A stretch of 64,000 nucleotides of DNA from Pseudosporangium ferrugineum (GTDB lineage: Bacteria; Actinomycetota; Actinomycetes; Mycobacteriales; Micromonosporaceae). The notes beneath the pieces are model-generated. The model did no database searches and was not told the origin of the DNA. It saw nothing but the letters and a program-made list of their open reading frames with translations. The translations under genes and the position numbers were made by a program. Position 1 is the first letter of the stretch, and each line of letters begins with the position of its first letter. Positions 1-11,800 of the stretch are shown here, piece after piece. The DNA lies in the NCBI RefSeq assembly GCF_003002065.1, contig NZ_PVZG01000002.1, positions 62,001 through 126,000 of the forward strand. The letters are read 5' to 3'.

Positions 1-448
1 TGCCGATGCTGAACCCGATGTTGAACACGGTGCGCATGACGGCCCGCATCCGCACCCGGTTCTCCGGCGGGACGAGCGTCCCGATCAGCGCCGCCATCGA
101 CGGGCCGGTGCCGAACTCCAGGAAGCCCATCACCACGATGAGGGCGAAGAAGACCGGGAGCGAGTGCACCAGCGGGTAGAGCGTGAAGCCCACCGCCTCG
201 GCGACGAACAGGATGGTCAGCAGGCGCCGGGCGCCGATCCGGTCGGACACCATGCCGAGCAGCAGCGAGGCGGTGAAGCCGGCCAGGCTGGCGGCGGAGA
301 TGCCGAGGCCGACCTGGGCGGGACTCAGCCCCACGGCCAGCGTGAAGTAGATGACGTTGCCGCTCATGAACACGCCCTTGCCGACCGATTCGGCCAGCCG
401 TATGCCCATCAGCTTTCGAAGGTCCGGTTCGGACGGAATGAATCGCAC
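1..448 (-). CDS. MFS transporter, N-terminal part (cut by left edge)
   Basis: Major facilitator superfamily permease; the C-terminal part lies beyond the left edge. The visible part has alternating hydrophobic helices, an MFS loop 2-3 signature (LGMVSDRIGARRLL) and a helix rich in Gly and Phe (VVMGFLEFGTG). The start is uncertain: GTG at 448 gives VRFIPSEPDLRKLMG, ATG at 409 gives MGIRLAES, and neither has a clear Shine-Dalgarno sequence. It is transcribed away from the kinase/NRPS operon across a roughly 130-bp divergent promoter, a common position for a self-resistance exporter of a biosynthetic product. That role is inferred from position only. Confidence 0.85.
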   Translation of the reverse strand, partial: MRFIPSEPDLRKLMGIRLAESVGKGVFMSGNVIYFTLAVGLSPAQVGLGISAASLAGFTASLLLGMVSDRIGARRLLTILFVAEAVGFTLYPLVHSLPVFFALIVVMGFLEFGTGPSMAALIGTLVPPENRVRMRAVMRTVFNIGFSIG

Positions 449-463
449 CGGCACATCGTGCGG

Positions 464-522
464 CGGCCGGGCGCCCGGCCGGCAGGGTCGCCGGCCAGGG
501 CGGACCCGGGAACGTTTCCCGG
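464..522. promoter_or_regulatory. Divergent promoter region with two palindromes
   Basis: The gap between the MFS gene and the kinase holds a perfect 18-nt palindrome (CGGCCGGGCGCCCGGCCG, 464-481) and a second inverted repeat, CCGGGAA-CGT-TTCCCGG (506-522), shaped like a LacI- or TetR-family operator. In such GC-rich DNA the first may be chance. The second, with its AT-richer centre, is the better operator candidate for control of both divergent genes. Confidence 0.35.
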
Positions 523-540
523 TACGGCCGGGAACCCGCG

Positions 541-571
541 CCCTGCCCGCCGGGACGCCGGGCGGCCAGGG
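541..571 (+). promoter_or_regulatory. Possible hairpin over the kinase ribosome binding site
   Basis: CCCTG-C-CCGCC (541-551) can pair with GGCGG-C-CAGGG (561-571), with one internal C/C mismatch and a 9-nt loop. The right arm includes the start of the AGGGTGG ribosome site of the kinase. It could limit translation of the first gene, but GC-rich hairpins arise often by chance here. Confidence 0.25.
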
Positions 572-579
572 TGGACGTC

Positions 580-1446
580 ATGTTGGACCTCAGCACACTC
601 GACCTTGCATGGCTCGCCAACCGGCTGCAGCGGCGGTTCGGTTCCCGGGTCGACCCGTGGTGCGAAGGACTGCCCGCCCGGGTCACGGACATCGCCGCCC
701 GGTGGGACCTGACCATCGAGGCGCGGATCGGCCGTGGCAGATCCTCGGTCACGTTCCGGTGCGCCGGCCCGCAGGGCCCCACCGTCCTGAAGATCTGCCC
801 GGACCCGTCGATCCTCGCCGAGGAGGTGAAGATGCTGCGCCTGCAACTGCCCAGCGGGCGGGTGCCGATCGTGTTCGAGCACGAGGGCGAGGCGGCGCTC
901 ATCGAGCTGATCGGCTCCGGGGTGCTGGCGGAGGACCTGCCCACCCCGCCCACCGGGGAGGAGTACGCGGCCTTCCTGCGCGACCTGCACTCCGTGCCGC
1001 TGCCCGGGCGGGCGCCCCGCCGGCTGCACGGCTGGACCGAGGTGCTGTTCGAGTCGGCCAAGCGTCGCGGCGCCGACCTGGGCACCAGTCCGCAGCTGCG
1101 CGACGAGCTGATCGCCACGCAGCCCCGCGAGGTGCTGCTCCACGGCGACCTGCATCTCGGCAACGTGATCGACGGCGAGGAGCGCGGACTGGTCGCCGTC
1201 GACCCCATCTGCTGCGTCGGCGACCCGTGCTTCGACGCCATCGACTTCGCGCTGGAGGGCACCACCCGCGAGGAGATCCTGCGCCGCCGCGACGAGCTGG
1301 CCAAGGCATACGACCTCGACCTCGAGCGGTACGACACCTGGTGCCGGGTCACCGCGCCGATCGCCTTCGCCGACGCCTCGCACGTGAAGCCGGCCCACGC
1401 CGCCGCCATCCGGGCGTACCTGGACACCCCGCCGCTGCGCGGCTGA
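580..1446 (+). CDS. Aminoglycoside/hydroxyurea-type antibiotic kinase (APH(6)/HUR family)
   Basis: Small-molecule phosphotransferase of the protein-kinase-like fold, about 288 aa. The catalytic loop VLLHGDLHLGNVID and the following VAVDPICCVGDP (metal-binding Asp) fit the APH(6)/hydroxyurea kinase family (streptomycin 6-phosphotransferase relatives). I chose ATG 580 because AGGGTGG at 568-574 sits 5 nt upstream; an in-frame GTG at 571 lacks room for a ribosome site. It ends 15 nt before the C-T gene, which has its own GAGGAG site, so it is probably the first gene of the NRPS-PKS operon. It may phosphorylate the product or an intermediate, for self-protection or tailoring; the substrate cannot be told from sequence. 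Confidence 0.85.
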   Translation: MLDLSTLDLAWLANRLQRRFGSRVDPWCEGLPARVTDIAARWDLTIEARIGRGRSSVTFRCAGPQGPTVLKICPDPSILAEEVKMLRLQLPSGRVPIVFEHEGEAALIELIGSGVLAEDLPTPPTGEEYAAFLRDLHSVPLPGRAPRRLHGWTEVLFESAKRRGADLGTSPQLRDELIATQPREVLLHGDLHLGNVIDGEERGLVAVDPICCVGDPCFDAIDFALEGTTREEILRRRDELAKAYDLDLERYDTWCRVTAPIAFADASHVKPAHAAAIRAYLDTPPLRG

Positions 1447-1461
1447 CAGAGGAGATTTCGT

Positions 1462-3117
1462 ATGTCGCGCACCGGCCCCGCGTCCTTCGCGCACGAGCGC
1501 CTGTTCTTCGTCGACAAGCTGCAACCCGGTCACGCCGGCTACGTGGTGGCGTTCGCGCTGCGGCTGCGTGGCGACCTCGACGCCGGCCGGCTGCGCCGGG
1601 CCCTGCGGGACCTGGTCAGCCGGCACGACGCCCTGCGCACCACCTTCGAGGTGCGTGACGGCCGCCTGTTCCAGCGGATCGACCCCGCGGCGGAACCCGC
1701 GATCGAGGTCGTGTCCCGCCCGGCGGAGGACGAGGAGGCGGGGGACGCCTACCTGCGTGGCCTCGTCACCCGGGGCGCCCGGGAAGCGTTCCCGCTCGAC
1801 GCCGGGCCGCTGCTGCGGGCCACGATCGTGTCGTGGTCGCCGGCGGAGCACGCGCTGGTGGTGCTGGTGCATCACATCGCCTGCGACGGCTGGTCGGTGG
1901 GCCTCCTGCTGGCCGACCTGGCCGCGTTGTACAACGGCGTGCCCGTCGCCGCCGCGCCGTCCTATCTGGACTACTCCGTCGCCCAACGCGAGGAGTGGGA
2001 GACCGGCGACGACAGCCTGGCCTTCTGGCGCGGGAGGCTCGCCGGGGCACCGGCCCTCGCCCTGCCCACCGACCGGCCGCGCCCGGAGGTGCTCGGCGAC
2101 CGCGGCGCGGTGCTCACCCGGCCGCTGCCCGCCGAACTGCTCGCGGGGCTGACCGAATGGTCGCGCGCCCGGCACGTCACGCTGTTCGTCACCGCGCTGG
2201 CCGCGTACGCCGGCCTGCTCGCCCGGGACCTCGTCATCGGGGTGCCGGTGGCGAACCGCCTGGAGGAGGAGCAGGAGGCGCTGGTCGGGTGCCTGGTGAA
2301 CATCCTGCCCGTGCGCCTCGACGCGTCGGGCGGCCTGCCGTTCACCGGGCTCGTCCAGCGGGTCCGCGAGGCCACCCTGTCCGCGCTCGCCCACCAGCAC
2401 GTGCCCTTCGAGCGGATCGTCGCGGCCGTCCGTGGCGACAGCCGCGCCCCGCTGGTCCAGACGTCGTTCGGCGTGCAGAACTTCCCGTTCCGCCTGCCGG
2501 AGTTCGCCGGCCTGGCGGTCACCGAGGTCGAGGCCGAGATCGACGCCGCCAAGTTCGACCTCGGGGTGTCCGTCGACCTCAACGCGGACCGGCCGTTCGT
2601 CCGCGCCGAATACAGCACCGACCTCTTCGGTGTCGGCACCGTGACCGCCCTGCTGGACGCGTACGTCGCCACCCTGAGCGCGGTGGCCCAGGCGCCGCCC
2701 GGCGCGGAGCCCGACCTCCACCGGATCCGCTGGGCCCCGGCCCCGGCCCCGGCCGGGCCGGCCGCCGTCACGCCGGGCGCCACGGTCCCGGACGCGGACC
2801 GCGAGGTGCGGGAACGGATCCGGCTGATCTGGGCCGAGGTCCTCCGCCGGCCCGACGTCGCGGCGGGCGACAACTTCTTCGACCTCGGCGGCACCAGCCT
2901 CGGCATGATCGCGCTCCAGCAGGCGATGAGCCGGGCCGGGTTCGACATGGCCATGGTGGACCTGTTCCGGTGCGGCAGCGTCGAGGCCTGCGCGCGGCAC
3001 CTGACCGCGGCACCCGCCCCCGCCGCGCTAGACGGCGACCGCACGGCCCGGCGCGACGCCGCCGTCCGCGGACTGGCCGAGCGCCGGCGCGCCCTCGCGG
3101 GAGGCGGCCGTGGCTGA
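1462..3117 (+). CDS. NRPS condensation-carrier (C-T) protein
   Basis: 551-aa NRPS module without its own adenylation domain. The condensation domain spans roughly residues 5-420, with the catalytic HHIACDG motif at 137-143 and a late VPFERIV motif. A carrier domain follows (about 455-520), with DLGGTSL and phosphopantetheine Ser479. The ATG is preceded by GAGGAG. The 3' end overlaps the next gene by 8 nt, so the two are translationally coupled. The carrier must be charged in trans, most simply by the free A domain at the end of the operon. Being first in the line, the C domain may act as a starter condensation domain that acylates the first amino acid; this is inferred from gene order. Confidence 0.9.
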   Translation: MSRTGPASFAHERLFFVDKLQPGHAGYVVAFALRLRGDLDAGRLRRALRDLVSRHDALRTTFEVRDGRLFQRIDPAAEPAIEVVSRPAEDEEAGDAYLRGLVTRGAREAFPLDAGPLLRATIVSWSPAEHALVVLVHHIACDGWSVGLLLADLAALYNGVPVAAAPSYLDYSVAQREEWETGDDSLAFWRGRLAGAPALALPTDRPRPEVLGDRGAVLTRPLPAELLAGLTEWSRARHVTLFVTALAAYAGLLARDLVIGVPVANRLEEEQEALVGCLVNILPVRLDASGGLPFTGLVQRVREATLSALAHQHVPFERIVAAVRGDSRAPLVQTSFGVQNFPFRLPEFAGLAVTEVEAEIDAAKFDLGVSVDLNADRPFVRAEYSTDLFGVGTVTALLDAYVATLSAVAQAPPGAEPDLHRIRWAPAPAPAGPAAVTPGATVPDADREVRERIRLIWAEVLRRPDVAAGDNFFDLGGTSLGMIALQQAMSRAGFDMAMVDLFRCGSVEACARHLTAAPAPAALDGDRTARRDAAVRGLAERRRALAGGGRG

Positions 3118-5314
3118 CGACGACGCGGGACGCGTGGCCGTCGTCGGGATGGCGGCCCGGGTGCCGGGCGCGGACGACGACCTCGACCTGTTCTGGGACA
3201 ACATCGAGCACGGCGTCGACTCGGTCGGCCACTTCGACCGCGAGGAGCTCGCCGCCTGGGGCGTCGCCCCGGAGCTGCTGGCCCGCGCCAACCTGGTGCC
3301 GGCGCACGGCGTGCTGCCCGACCCGTTCCGGTTCGACGCGGAGCTCTTCGGCTACTCGCCCGACGAGAGCGCGCTCATCGACCCGCAGCAGCGGCTCCTG
3401 CTGATGTGCGCGTGGGCCGCGCTGGAACACGCCGGGCAGCCGCCCGTCGCCGCGAACGGCAACCGGACCGGCGTGTACGTCGGCACCGGCATGAACGTCT
3501 ACCTGATCGACAAGGTCCTCAAGCACCGGGCGGCGATCGCCGACGCGGCCGGCCTGATGCTGGTGATCGGCAACGACAAGGACTTCGCCGGCACCCGGAT
3601 CGCCTACAAGCTCAACCTGCAAGGGCCGGCGCTGACCCTGCAGACCGCCTGCTCGACGTCGCTGGTGGCGGTGCACACGGCGGTGCAGAGCCTGCTCACG
3701 TACGAGACGGACATGGCCCTGGCCGGCGCCGCCACGGTGGCGCCGCCGTCCCGCCGTGCCCACCTCTACCAGCAGGGCGGCATCTTCTCGCCGGACGGGC
3801 GCTGCCGGACGTTCGACGCCGCGGCGAGCGGCACCGTGCCCGGCGACGGCGTCGGCGTCGTGGTGCTCAAGCGGCTCGAGGACGCGCGGCGCGACGGCGA
3901 CACGATCCACGCCGTCATCGCCGGGACGGCGATCAACAACGACGGCTCGCGCAAGACCGGCTTCACCGCCCCCGGGCCCGCCGGCCAGGCCGCGGTGATC
4001 AGGGCCGCGCTGGCGGTCGCCGGCGTCGAGCCGGACAGCATCGGCGTCGTCGAGACGCACGGCACGGGCACCGCGCTGGGCGACCCGGTGGAGGTCGCCG
4101 GCCTGCGGGAGGTGTTCGACACCGGCACCCGCACCCGGCAGTGCGCACTGACGGCGGTCAAGTCCAACATCGGGCACCTCGACACCGCCGCGGGCGTCGT
4201 GGGCCTCATCAAGATGGTCCTGGCCCTGCGGCACCGCACCGTCCCGCCGGTGGCGCACTTCGAGACCCCCAACCCGCACCTCGCCCTGGACCGTACGCCG
4301 TTCCGCGTGCCCGCCAAGGCCGAGCCGTGGGAACCCGTCGGCGGCGTCCGGCGTGCGGGCGTGAGCGCCTTCGGCATCGGCGGCACCAACGCCCACGTCG
4401 TGCTGGAGGAGGCGCTGCCGCAGCCGGAGCCGGCCGGGCCCGCGGCACCGCAGGTGCTCCTGGTCTCGGCCAGATCGTCGGACGCGCTCGACCGGCGCCT
4501 GCACGAGCTGGCGGAACACGCCGAGCGCCGGCCCGGCGACCGGTTCGCCGACGCGGCGTTCACGCTGCGGGCCGGCCGTACCCCGATGCCCTGGCGCGCC
4601 GCGGTGGTCGCGGACGCGGCCGGCGCCGGGCGGGCGCTGCGGGCCGCGGACACCCGGCGCCAGCTCGACGAGCGGCGGCGCAGCCGGGGAGTGGTCCTGG
4701 CGTTCACCGGCCGGCTGCGGCCGGTGGACACCGCCGACCCGGTGTACCGGGCGGTCCTCGACGAGGTCGCCGGCCGGGTCGGCGGGCTGCTCGGCGCGGA
4801 CCCGCACGCCGCGCTCCGGGACGCGGCGCCCGGCAGCGACCTGGACCGCCTGGCCACGTTCGCCGCGGCGGTGGCCCTCGCCCGCGGCGTGCTCAGCCGC
4901 GGCATCCAGCCCCGTGCGGTGCTGGGCCCGGGCGCCGGGGAAATCGCCGCGGCCTGCGTCGCCGGGGTGTTCACGGTGGGCGACGCCGCGGAGGCGCTCG
5001 CCCGGGGCGGAATCCCGGCCCCGGTCGCGGCCCCCGCCGTCCCGGTGCACCCCGGCCCGGTCGCCGAAGCGCTGACCGGCCTCGACCCGGCCGCCTGCCT
5101 CGCCGTCGGGCCCGCCCTGCCGGCGCCGGCGGACGGCGTCTCCCCGGTGCTGCTGGCCGCCGCCGACCACCTCGGACTGCTCGAGGCCGTCGCCGGCCTG
5201 TGGCAGCTCGGGTTCGGCGGCCCCTGGGAACCGATCCACGACCGGGGACGGCGGCGGATCCCGCTGCCCACCTACCCCTTCGCGACCCACCGACACGTCA
5301 TCAAGGAGCAGTAG
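3110..5314 (+). CDS. PKS ketosynthase with degenerate acyltransferase (KS-AT0)
   Basis: 734-aa type I PKS protein. An intact ketosynthase covers residues ~8-430, with active-site Cys181 (TACSTS) and both histidine motifs (ETHGTGTALGD; KSNIGHLD). It is followed by a shrunken AT-like segment (~450-710). Where an acyltransferase has GHSxGE, this protein has GPGAGE (606-611): the His is Pro and the nucleophilic Ser is Gly. The small AT subdomain with the substrate motif is missing, yet the post-AT linker (IPLPTYPFATHRH) is kept. It should therefore not load an extender itself. Start is GTG with GGGAGG upstream. No ACP is fused; the next gene encodes one. Probably supplied in trans by the AT of the KS-AT-ACP protein. 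Confidence 0.92.
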   Translation: MADDDAGRVAVVGMAARVPGADDDLDLFWDNIEHGVDSVGHFDREELAAWGVAPELLARANLVPAHGVLPDPFRFDAELFGYSPDESALIDPQQRLLLMCAWAALEHAGQPPVAANGNRTGVYVGTGMNVYLIDKVLKHRAAIADAAGLMLVIGNDKDFAGTRIAYKLNLQGPALTLQTACSTSLVAVHTAVQSLLTYETDMALAGAATVAPPSRRAHLYQQGGIFSPDGRCRTFDAAASGTVPGDGVGVVVLKRLEDARRDGDTIHAVIAGTAINNDGSRKTGFTAPGPAGQAAVIRAALAVAGVEPDSIGVVETHGTGTALGDPVEVAGLREVFDTGTRTRQCALTAVKSNIGHLDTAAGVVGLIKMVLALRHRTVPPVAHFETPNPHLALDRTPFRVPAKAEPWEPVGGVRRAGVSAFGIGGTNAHVVLEEALPQPEPAGPAAPQVLLVSARSSDALDRRLHELAEHAERRPGDRFADAAFTLRAGRTPMPWRAAVVADAAGAGRALRAADTRRQLDERRRSRGVVLAFTGRLRPVDTADPVYRAVLDEVAGRVGGLLGADPHAALRDAAPGSDLDRLATFAAAVALARGVLSRGIQPRAVLGPGAGEIAAACVAGVFTVGDAAEALARGGIPAPVAAPAVPVHPGPVAEALTGLDPAACLAVGPALPAPADGVSPVLLAAADHLGLLEAVAGLWQLGFGGPWEPIHDRGRRRIPLPTYPFATHRHVIKEQ

Positions 5315-5316
5315 AG

Positions 5317-5574
5317 ATGCAGGACGTCACGGACGAGACTCGGGTGCTGGCCCTCGCCCAGCTGTGGAAGGACGTGCTCGGTGTCGAGCAGGTCGACGAG
5401 CACGACGACTTCTTCGCGCTCGGCGGCCACTCGCTGACCGCGCTGGACCTGACCACCCGCATCCGGGAGGAGCTGGAGCTGGATGTACGGCTGGCGCACG
5501 TCTTCGACAACACCACGTTCGGCGCCATGACGGAGATCGTCCGGACGGCGGCCCCCGCCACCGGGCCGTTCTGA
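5317..5574 (+). CDS. Free-standing carrier protein (ACP/PCP)
   Basis: 85-aa acyl/peptidyl carrier protein. The FALGGHSLTALDL motif places the phosphopantetheinylated serine at residue 39, with the usual four-helix carrier length. It starts 2 nt after the KS-AT0 stop codon (site AAGGAG) and ends one base before the T-C-A-T gene. Its position directly behind a KS lacking an ACP suggests it is the detached ACP of that module, needing a malonyl unit from an AT in trans. A carrier for an amino acid is the alternative. Confidence 0.9.
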   Translation: MQDVTDETRVLALAQLWKDVLGVEQVDEHDDFFALGGHSLTALDLTTRIREELELDVRLAHVFDNTTFGAMTEIVRTAAPATGPF

Positions 5575-5575
5575 G

Positions 5576-8500
5576 ATGGCCACCCCGGACTGGGAGCCGC
5601 TGATCGCCCGGGTTCTCGACCCGGGGGAGGACGGCAGCTCGTTCGTGGCGCGGGGCGGCACCTCGCTCCAGGCCATCGAGCTGCTCTCCCTGGGCCAGCG
5701 GCACCTGGCACTGACCGTCGACCTCGCCCGGCTCCTCGGCCCTGAGCCGCTGGGCACGGTGCTCGCCGCGGCGTCGCCGTACGCCGACCCGGTGCCGCCC
5801 CCGGCGCAGCAGGGCCGGGCCACCCGGGAGCTGCTGCCCGGCCAGCGCCCGATGCTGGCCGCGCACCTGCTCGAGCGGGACCGGCCGTACCACCTCATGT
5901 TCACCCTCGAGGCCGCCGGGCCGCTGGAGCCGTCCCGCGTCGCCCGGGCCCTGGGCCGGCTCGTCGCCCGGCACGAGTCGCTGCGCACGATGTTCGTCGC
6001 GTCCGCCGGGTCGTACGGCCGGGTCGTGCTCGGCCCCGCCGAACGCCCGAGGCTGCTGCACCAGGCGCTGCCCGGGCTCCCCGGCCCGGCGGTCGACGCC
6101 GTGCACGAGCTGTACGGGCCGGCCGCCGCCGAGCTGCTGCGCCCGTTCGAGCGCCCCCCGGTGGCGTTCGTGCTGACCCGTACGGGCGACCGCCACCTGC
6201 TCACCCTCCTGGCCCACCACGTCGTCGTGGACGGGTGGAGCATCGGCGTGCTCTGCCGCGAGTTCACCGAGCTGTACGCCGCCGACCGGGACGACGCCGT
6301 CCGCGGCCCGTCGCCGGAGCAGACCGGCGACCGGCTGGCCGCGGTGGAGGCCTCCGGGGCGCTGCCGGCCGCCCTGGAGCGCGCCGGCGCCCGCCTCGCG
6401 GGGGTGCCGACGTCGGTGAGCCTGCCGACCGACCTGCCCCGCCCGGCCGAGCTCGGCGGAGCCGGCACCCGGCTCGCCTTCACCCTGCCGCCCGGCCTGC
6501 GTACGGCCGTGGACGGGCTCGCGCGCCGCTGCGCGGTGACCGTGACCACCGTGCTGATGTCGGCGTGGGCGCTGGTGGTGGCCCGCCGCACCGGTCTCGG
6601 CGATTTCCTGCTCGGGATCCCCGCGGCCGGGCGCTTCGACGCCGCCACGCTCGGCGGCGTCGGGCTGTACACGCGCGTCGTGCCCGTCCGGTGCCGGGCC
6701 GGCGACGACCTCGGCCGCGCCGCGTTCGTGCGCGGGATCGGCGAGGCGGTCTCGCAGGCCGTCGCCGACGCGGACGTCCCGTTCGAGCGGCTCGTCGCCG
6801 CCGTCGGCGAGGAGCCCGACCCCGCCCGCAACCCGGTGGCGCAGCTCGGTTTCGCCGCCCACCACGAACTCGTCCCCGAGACGATCGGCGACTGGTCGGT
6901 CCACGAGGGACACTGCCGGGGCGCCGTCTTCGACGCGATGCTGTACCTACAGACGTGGTCGGACCGGCCCCGCCTCGCGCTGGAGTACGCCCACGGCGCC
7001 CTCACCGCGGCCGAGGCCGGCGAGCTGGCCCGGTCGCTGGAGGCGGCGCTGAGCGAGCTCACCGAGGCGCCGGACGCGCCCCTGTCCGAGGCCCGGACCA
7101 TCGCGCCGGAGCAGCGCCGGCTGCTCGCCGAGTGGGGCACCGGCCCGGCCGCCGACGCCCCCGGCGACATTTGGAGCAGCTTCGCGCGGGTCGCCCGGGA
7201 CCTGCCGGACACGGTGGCCGTCCGCGACGACGGCGGCGAGCTGACGTACCGGCAGTTGCACGCTGCGGCGGTCGAGCAGTCGCGGCTGCTGGCGGGCGCC
7301 GGGGTCGGCGCGGGCGACCGGGTCGCCCTCGACCTGCGCCGCTCGGTGGACGAGGCGGTCGCCGTGCTGGGGGTGCTGCGGCTCGGCGCCTGCTACGTGG
7401 CGGTGGACCGCACCGCCACGGCGGAGTGGCACGCCCACGTGACGGCGATCGCCGCGCCCCGGGCCTGCGTCAGCGACCGCTCCGACGGCCCGCGGGGTCT
7501 CGCCGTGACGGACTGCCCCCTGGCCGGCGCTCCGGCGGGGGACGCGGAACCGCCCCCGGCCGCACCGCCGGACGGCAGCCGCGCCGCGTACGTGTCCTTC
7601 ACCTCGGGCTCGACGGGCGTGCCCAAGGGCGTCGTGGTGCCGCACCGGGCCGTGCTGCGGCTGGCCGCCGACCGTGCGATGTTCGCCCCTACGGCACCGC
7701 TGCGCATGCTGCGCCTGGCCCCGCTGGCCTTCGACGCCTCGACCCTCGAACTGCTGGTGCCGCTCGTCCGGGGCGACACGGTCGACGTCTACCCGCCGGC
7801 CGAGCCGACGCCGGCGGGCCTGACGGAATTCCTGCTCACCCGGCCGGTGACCCACGCCTGGCTGACCTCCGGGCTGTTCCACCTCGTGGCCGACCACCGG
7901 CCGGACGCGTTCGGCCGGCTGCGGCAGCTGTTCACCGGCGGCGGAGCCGTCTCGCCCGAGCACGTGCGGCGGGTGCTCGAGCGCTGCCCGGACCTGCGCG
8001 TCACCAACGGGTACGGCCCCACCGAGAACACCACGTTCACCACCACGTTCCATGTGGACGCCGCGCACGAGGTGGGCCCGGCGATGCCGATCGGACGCCC
8101 GGTGGCCGGCACGGACGTCGTCGTCGCCGACCGCCACGGCCGTCCCGTCCCGCCGGGCGGCGTCGGCGAGCTGTACGCCCTCGGGCTGGGCCTGGCCGAC
8201 GGCTACCTGCACGACGACCGGCGCACCGCGGCGGCCTTCACCGGTGACGGGCAGGGGCGCGCGTACCACACCGGGGACCTGGTGCGGTGGGGCTCGGACG
8301 GGCAGTTGCGGTTCCTCGGGCGCACCGACCGGCAGGTGAAGATCTCCGGGCACCGGGTCGAGCTCGCCGACGTGGAGCGCCGGATCAAGGGCCACCCGGC
8401 CGTCGTCGACGCCGTGGTCTTCGCCGCGCCCGCGACCGACGGGCGGTCCGCGAGGCTGTGCGCGGCGGTCAAGCTCCACCCGGGACAGGACGGCATCGCG

Positions 8501-8907
8501 CCCGTACGGACCGCCGTCGAGGCCGGGCTGGCGCCGCACGCCCGCCCCCAGCGCTGGACGGTCGTGGCGGAATTCCCGCTCAACCGCAACGGCAAGGTGG
8601 ACCTCGACGCACTGGCCGCGGCGCCCCGCCCGGCCGCCGAGCCGCCGGTCCGCACCCGGACGCTGTCGATCGCCCGGCTGGAGAAGCTGGTCGCCGACGC
8701 GTGGACCGCCGTGCTGGGCACCGACGACTTCGACGTCGACGAGGCCTTCTTCGACGTGGGCGGCGACTCGCTGCGGCTGGCGGTGGTCCGCACCCACCTG
8801 CGTGCCGAGCTGGGCGGCCACCCGCTGCCGCTGACCGACCTGTACCGCTATCCGACCGTGCAGACCCTCGCGGGCCACCTGCACGCGCTGACCTCCGGAG
8901 GACTGTC

Positions 8908-8911
<4 letters not shown>
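5576..8911 (+). CDS. NRPS, T-C-A-T architecture, valine-like A domain
   Basis: 1111-aa NRPS. A short N-terminal carrier-like domain has GGTSLQ with Ser30. The condensation domain has HHVVVDG at 214-220. The adenylation domain (about 525-1010) has FTSGSTGVPKG, YGPTEN, YHTGDL and NGKVD motifs, and the C-terminal carrier has GGDSL with Ser1065. By hand alignment to GrsA-Phe the ten specificity residues read D-A-L-W-F-G-G-T-F-K, 8 of 10 identical to the classical valine code DAFWIGGTFK, so a branched aliphatic residue is likely. The N-terminal carrier lacks an A domain and must be charged in trans or accept an upstream chain. The 3' end overlaps the next gene as ATGA. Confidence 0.92.
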
Positions 8912-11799
<2,888 letters not shown>

Positions 11800-11800
11800 C

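Noticed and set aside
409..3000. 863-aa open frame on the minus strand
   Set aside because: It runs antisense to the kinase and C-T genes and is low-complexity Arg/Gly/Pro sequence, a usual shadow of GC-rich coding DNA. The many other long antisense frames (2768-5296, 6947-8884, 8848-11982, 20247-22508, 42854-45307 plus similar) were dropped for the same reason.
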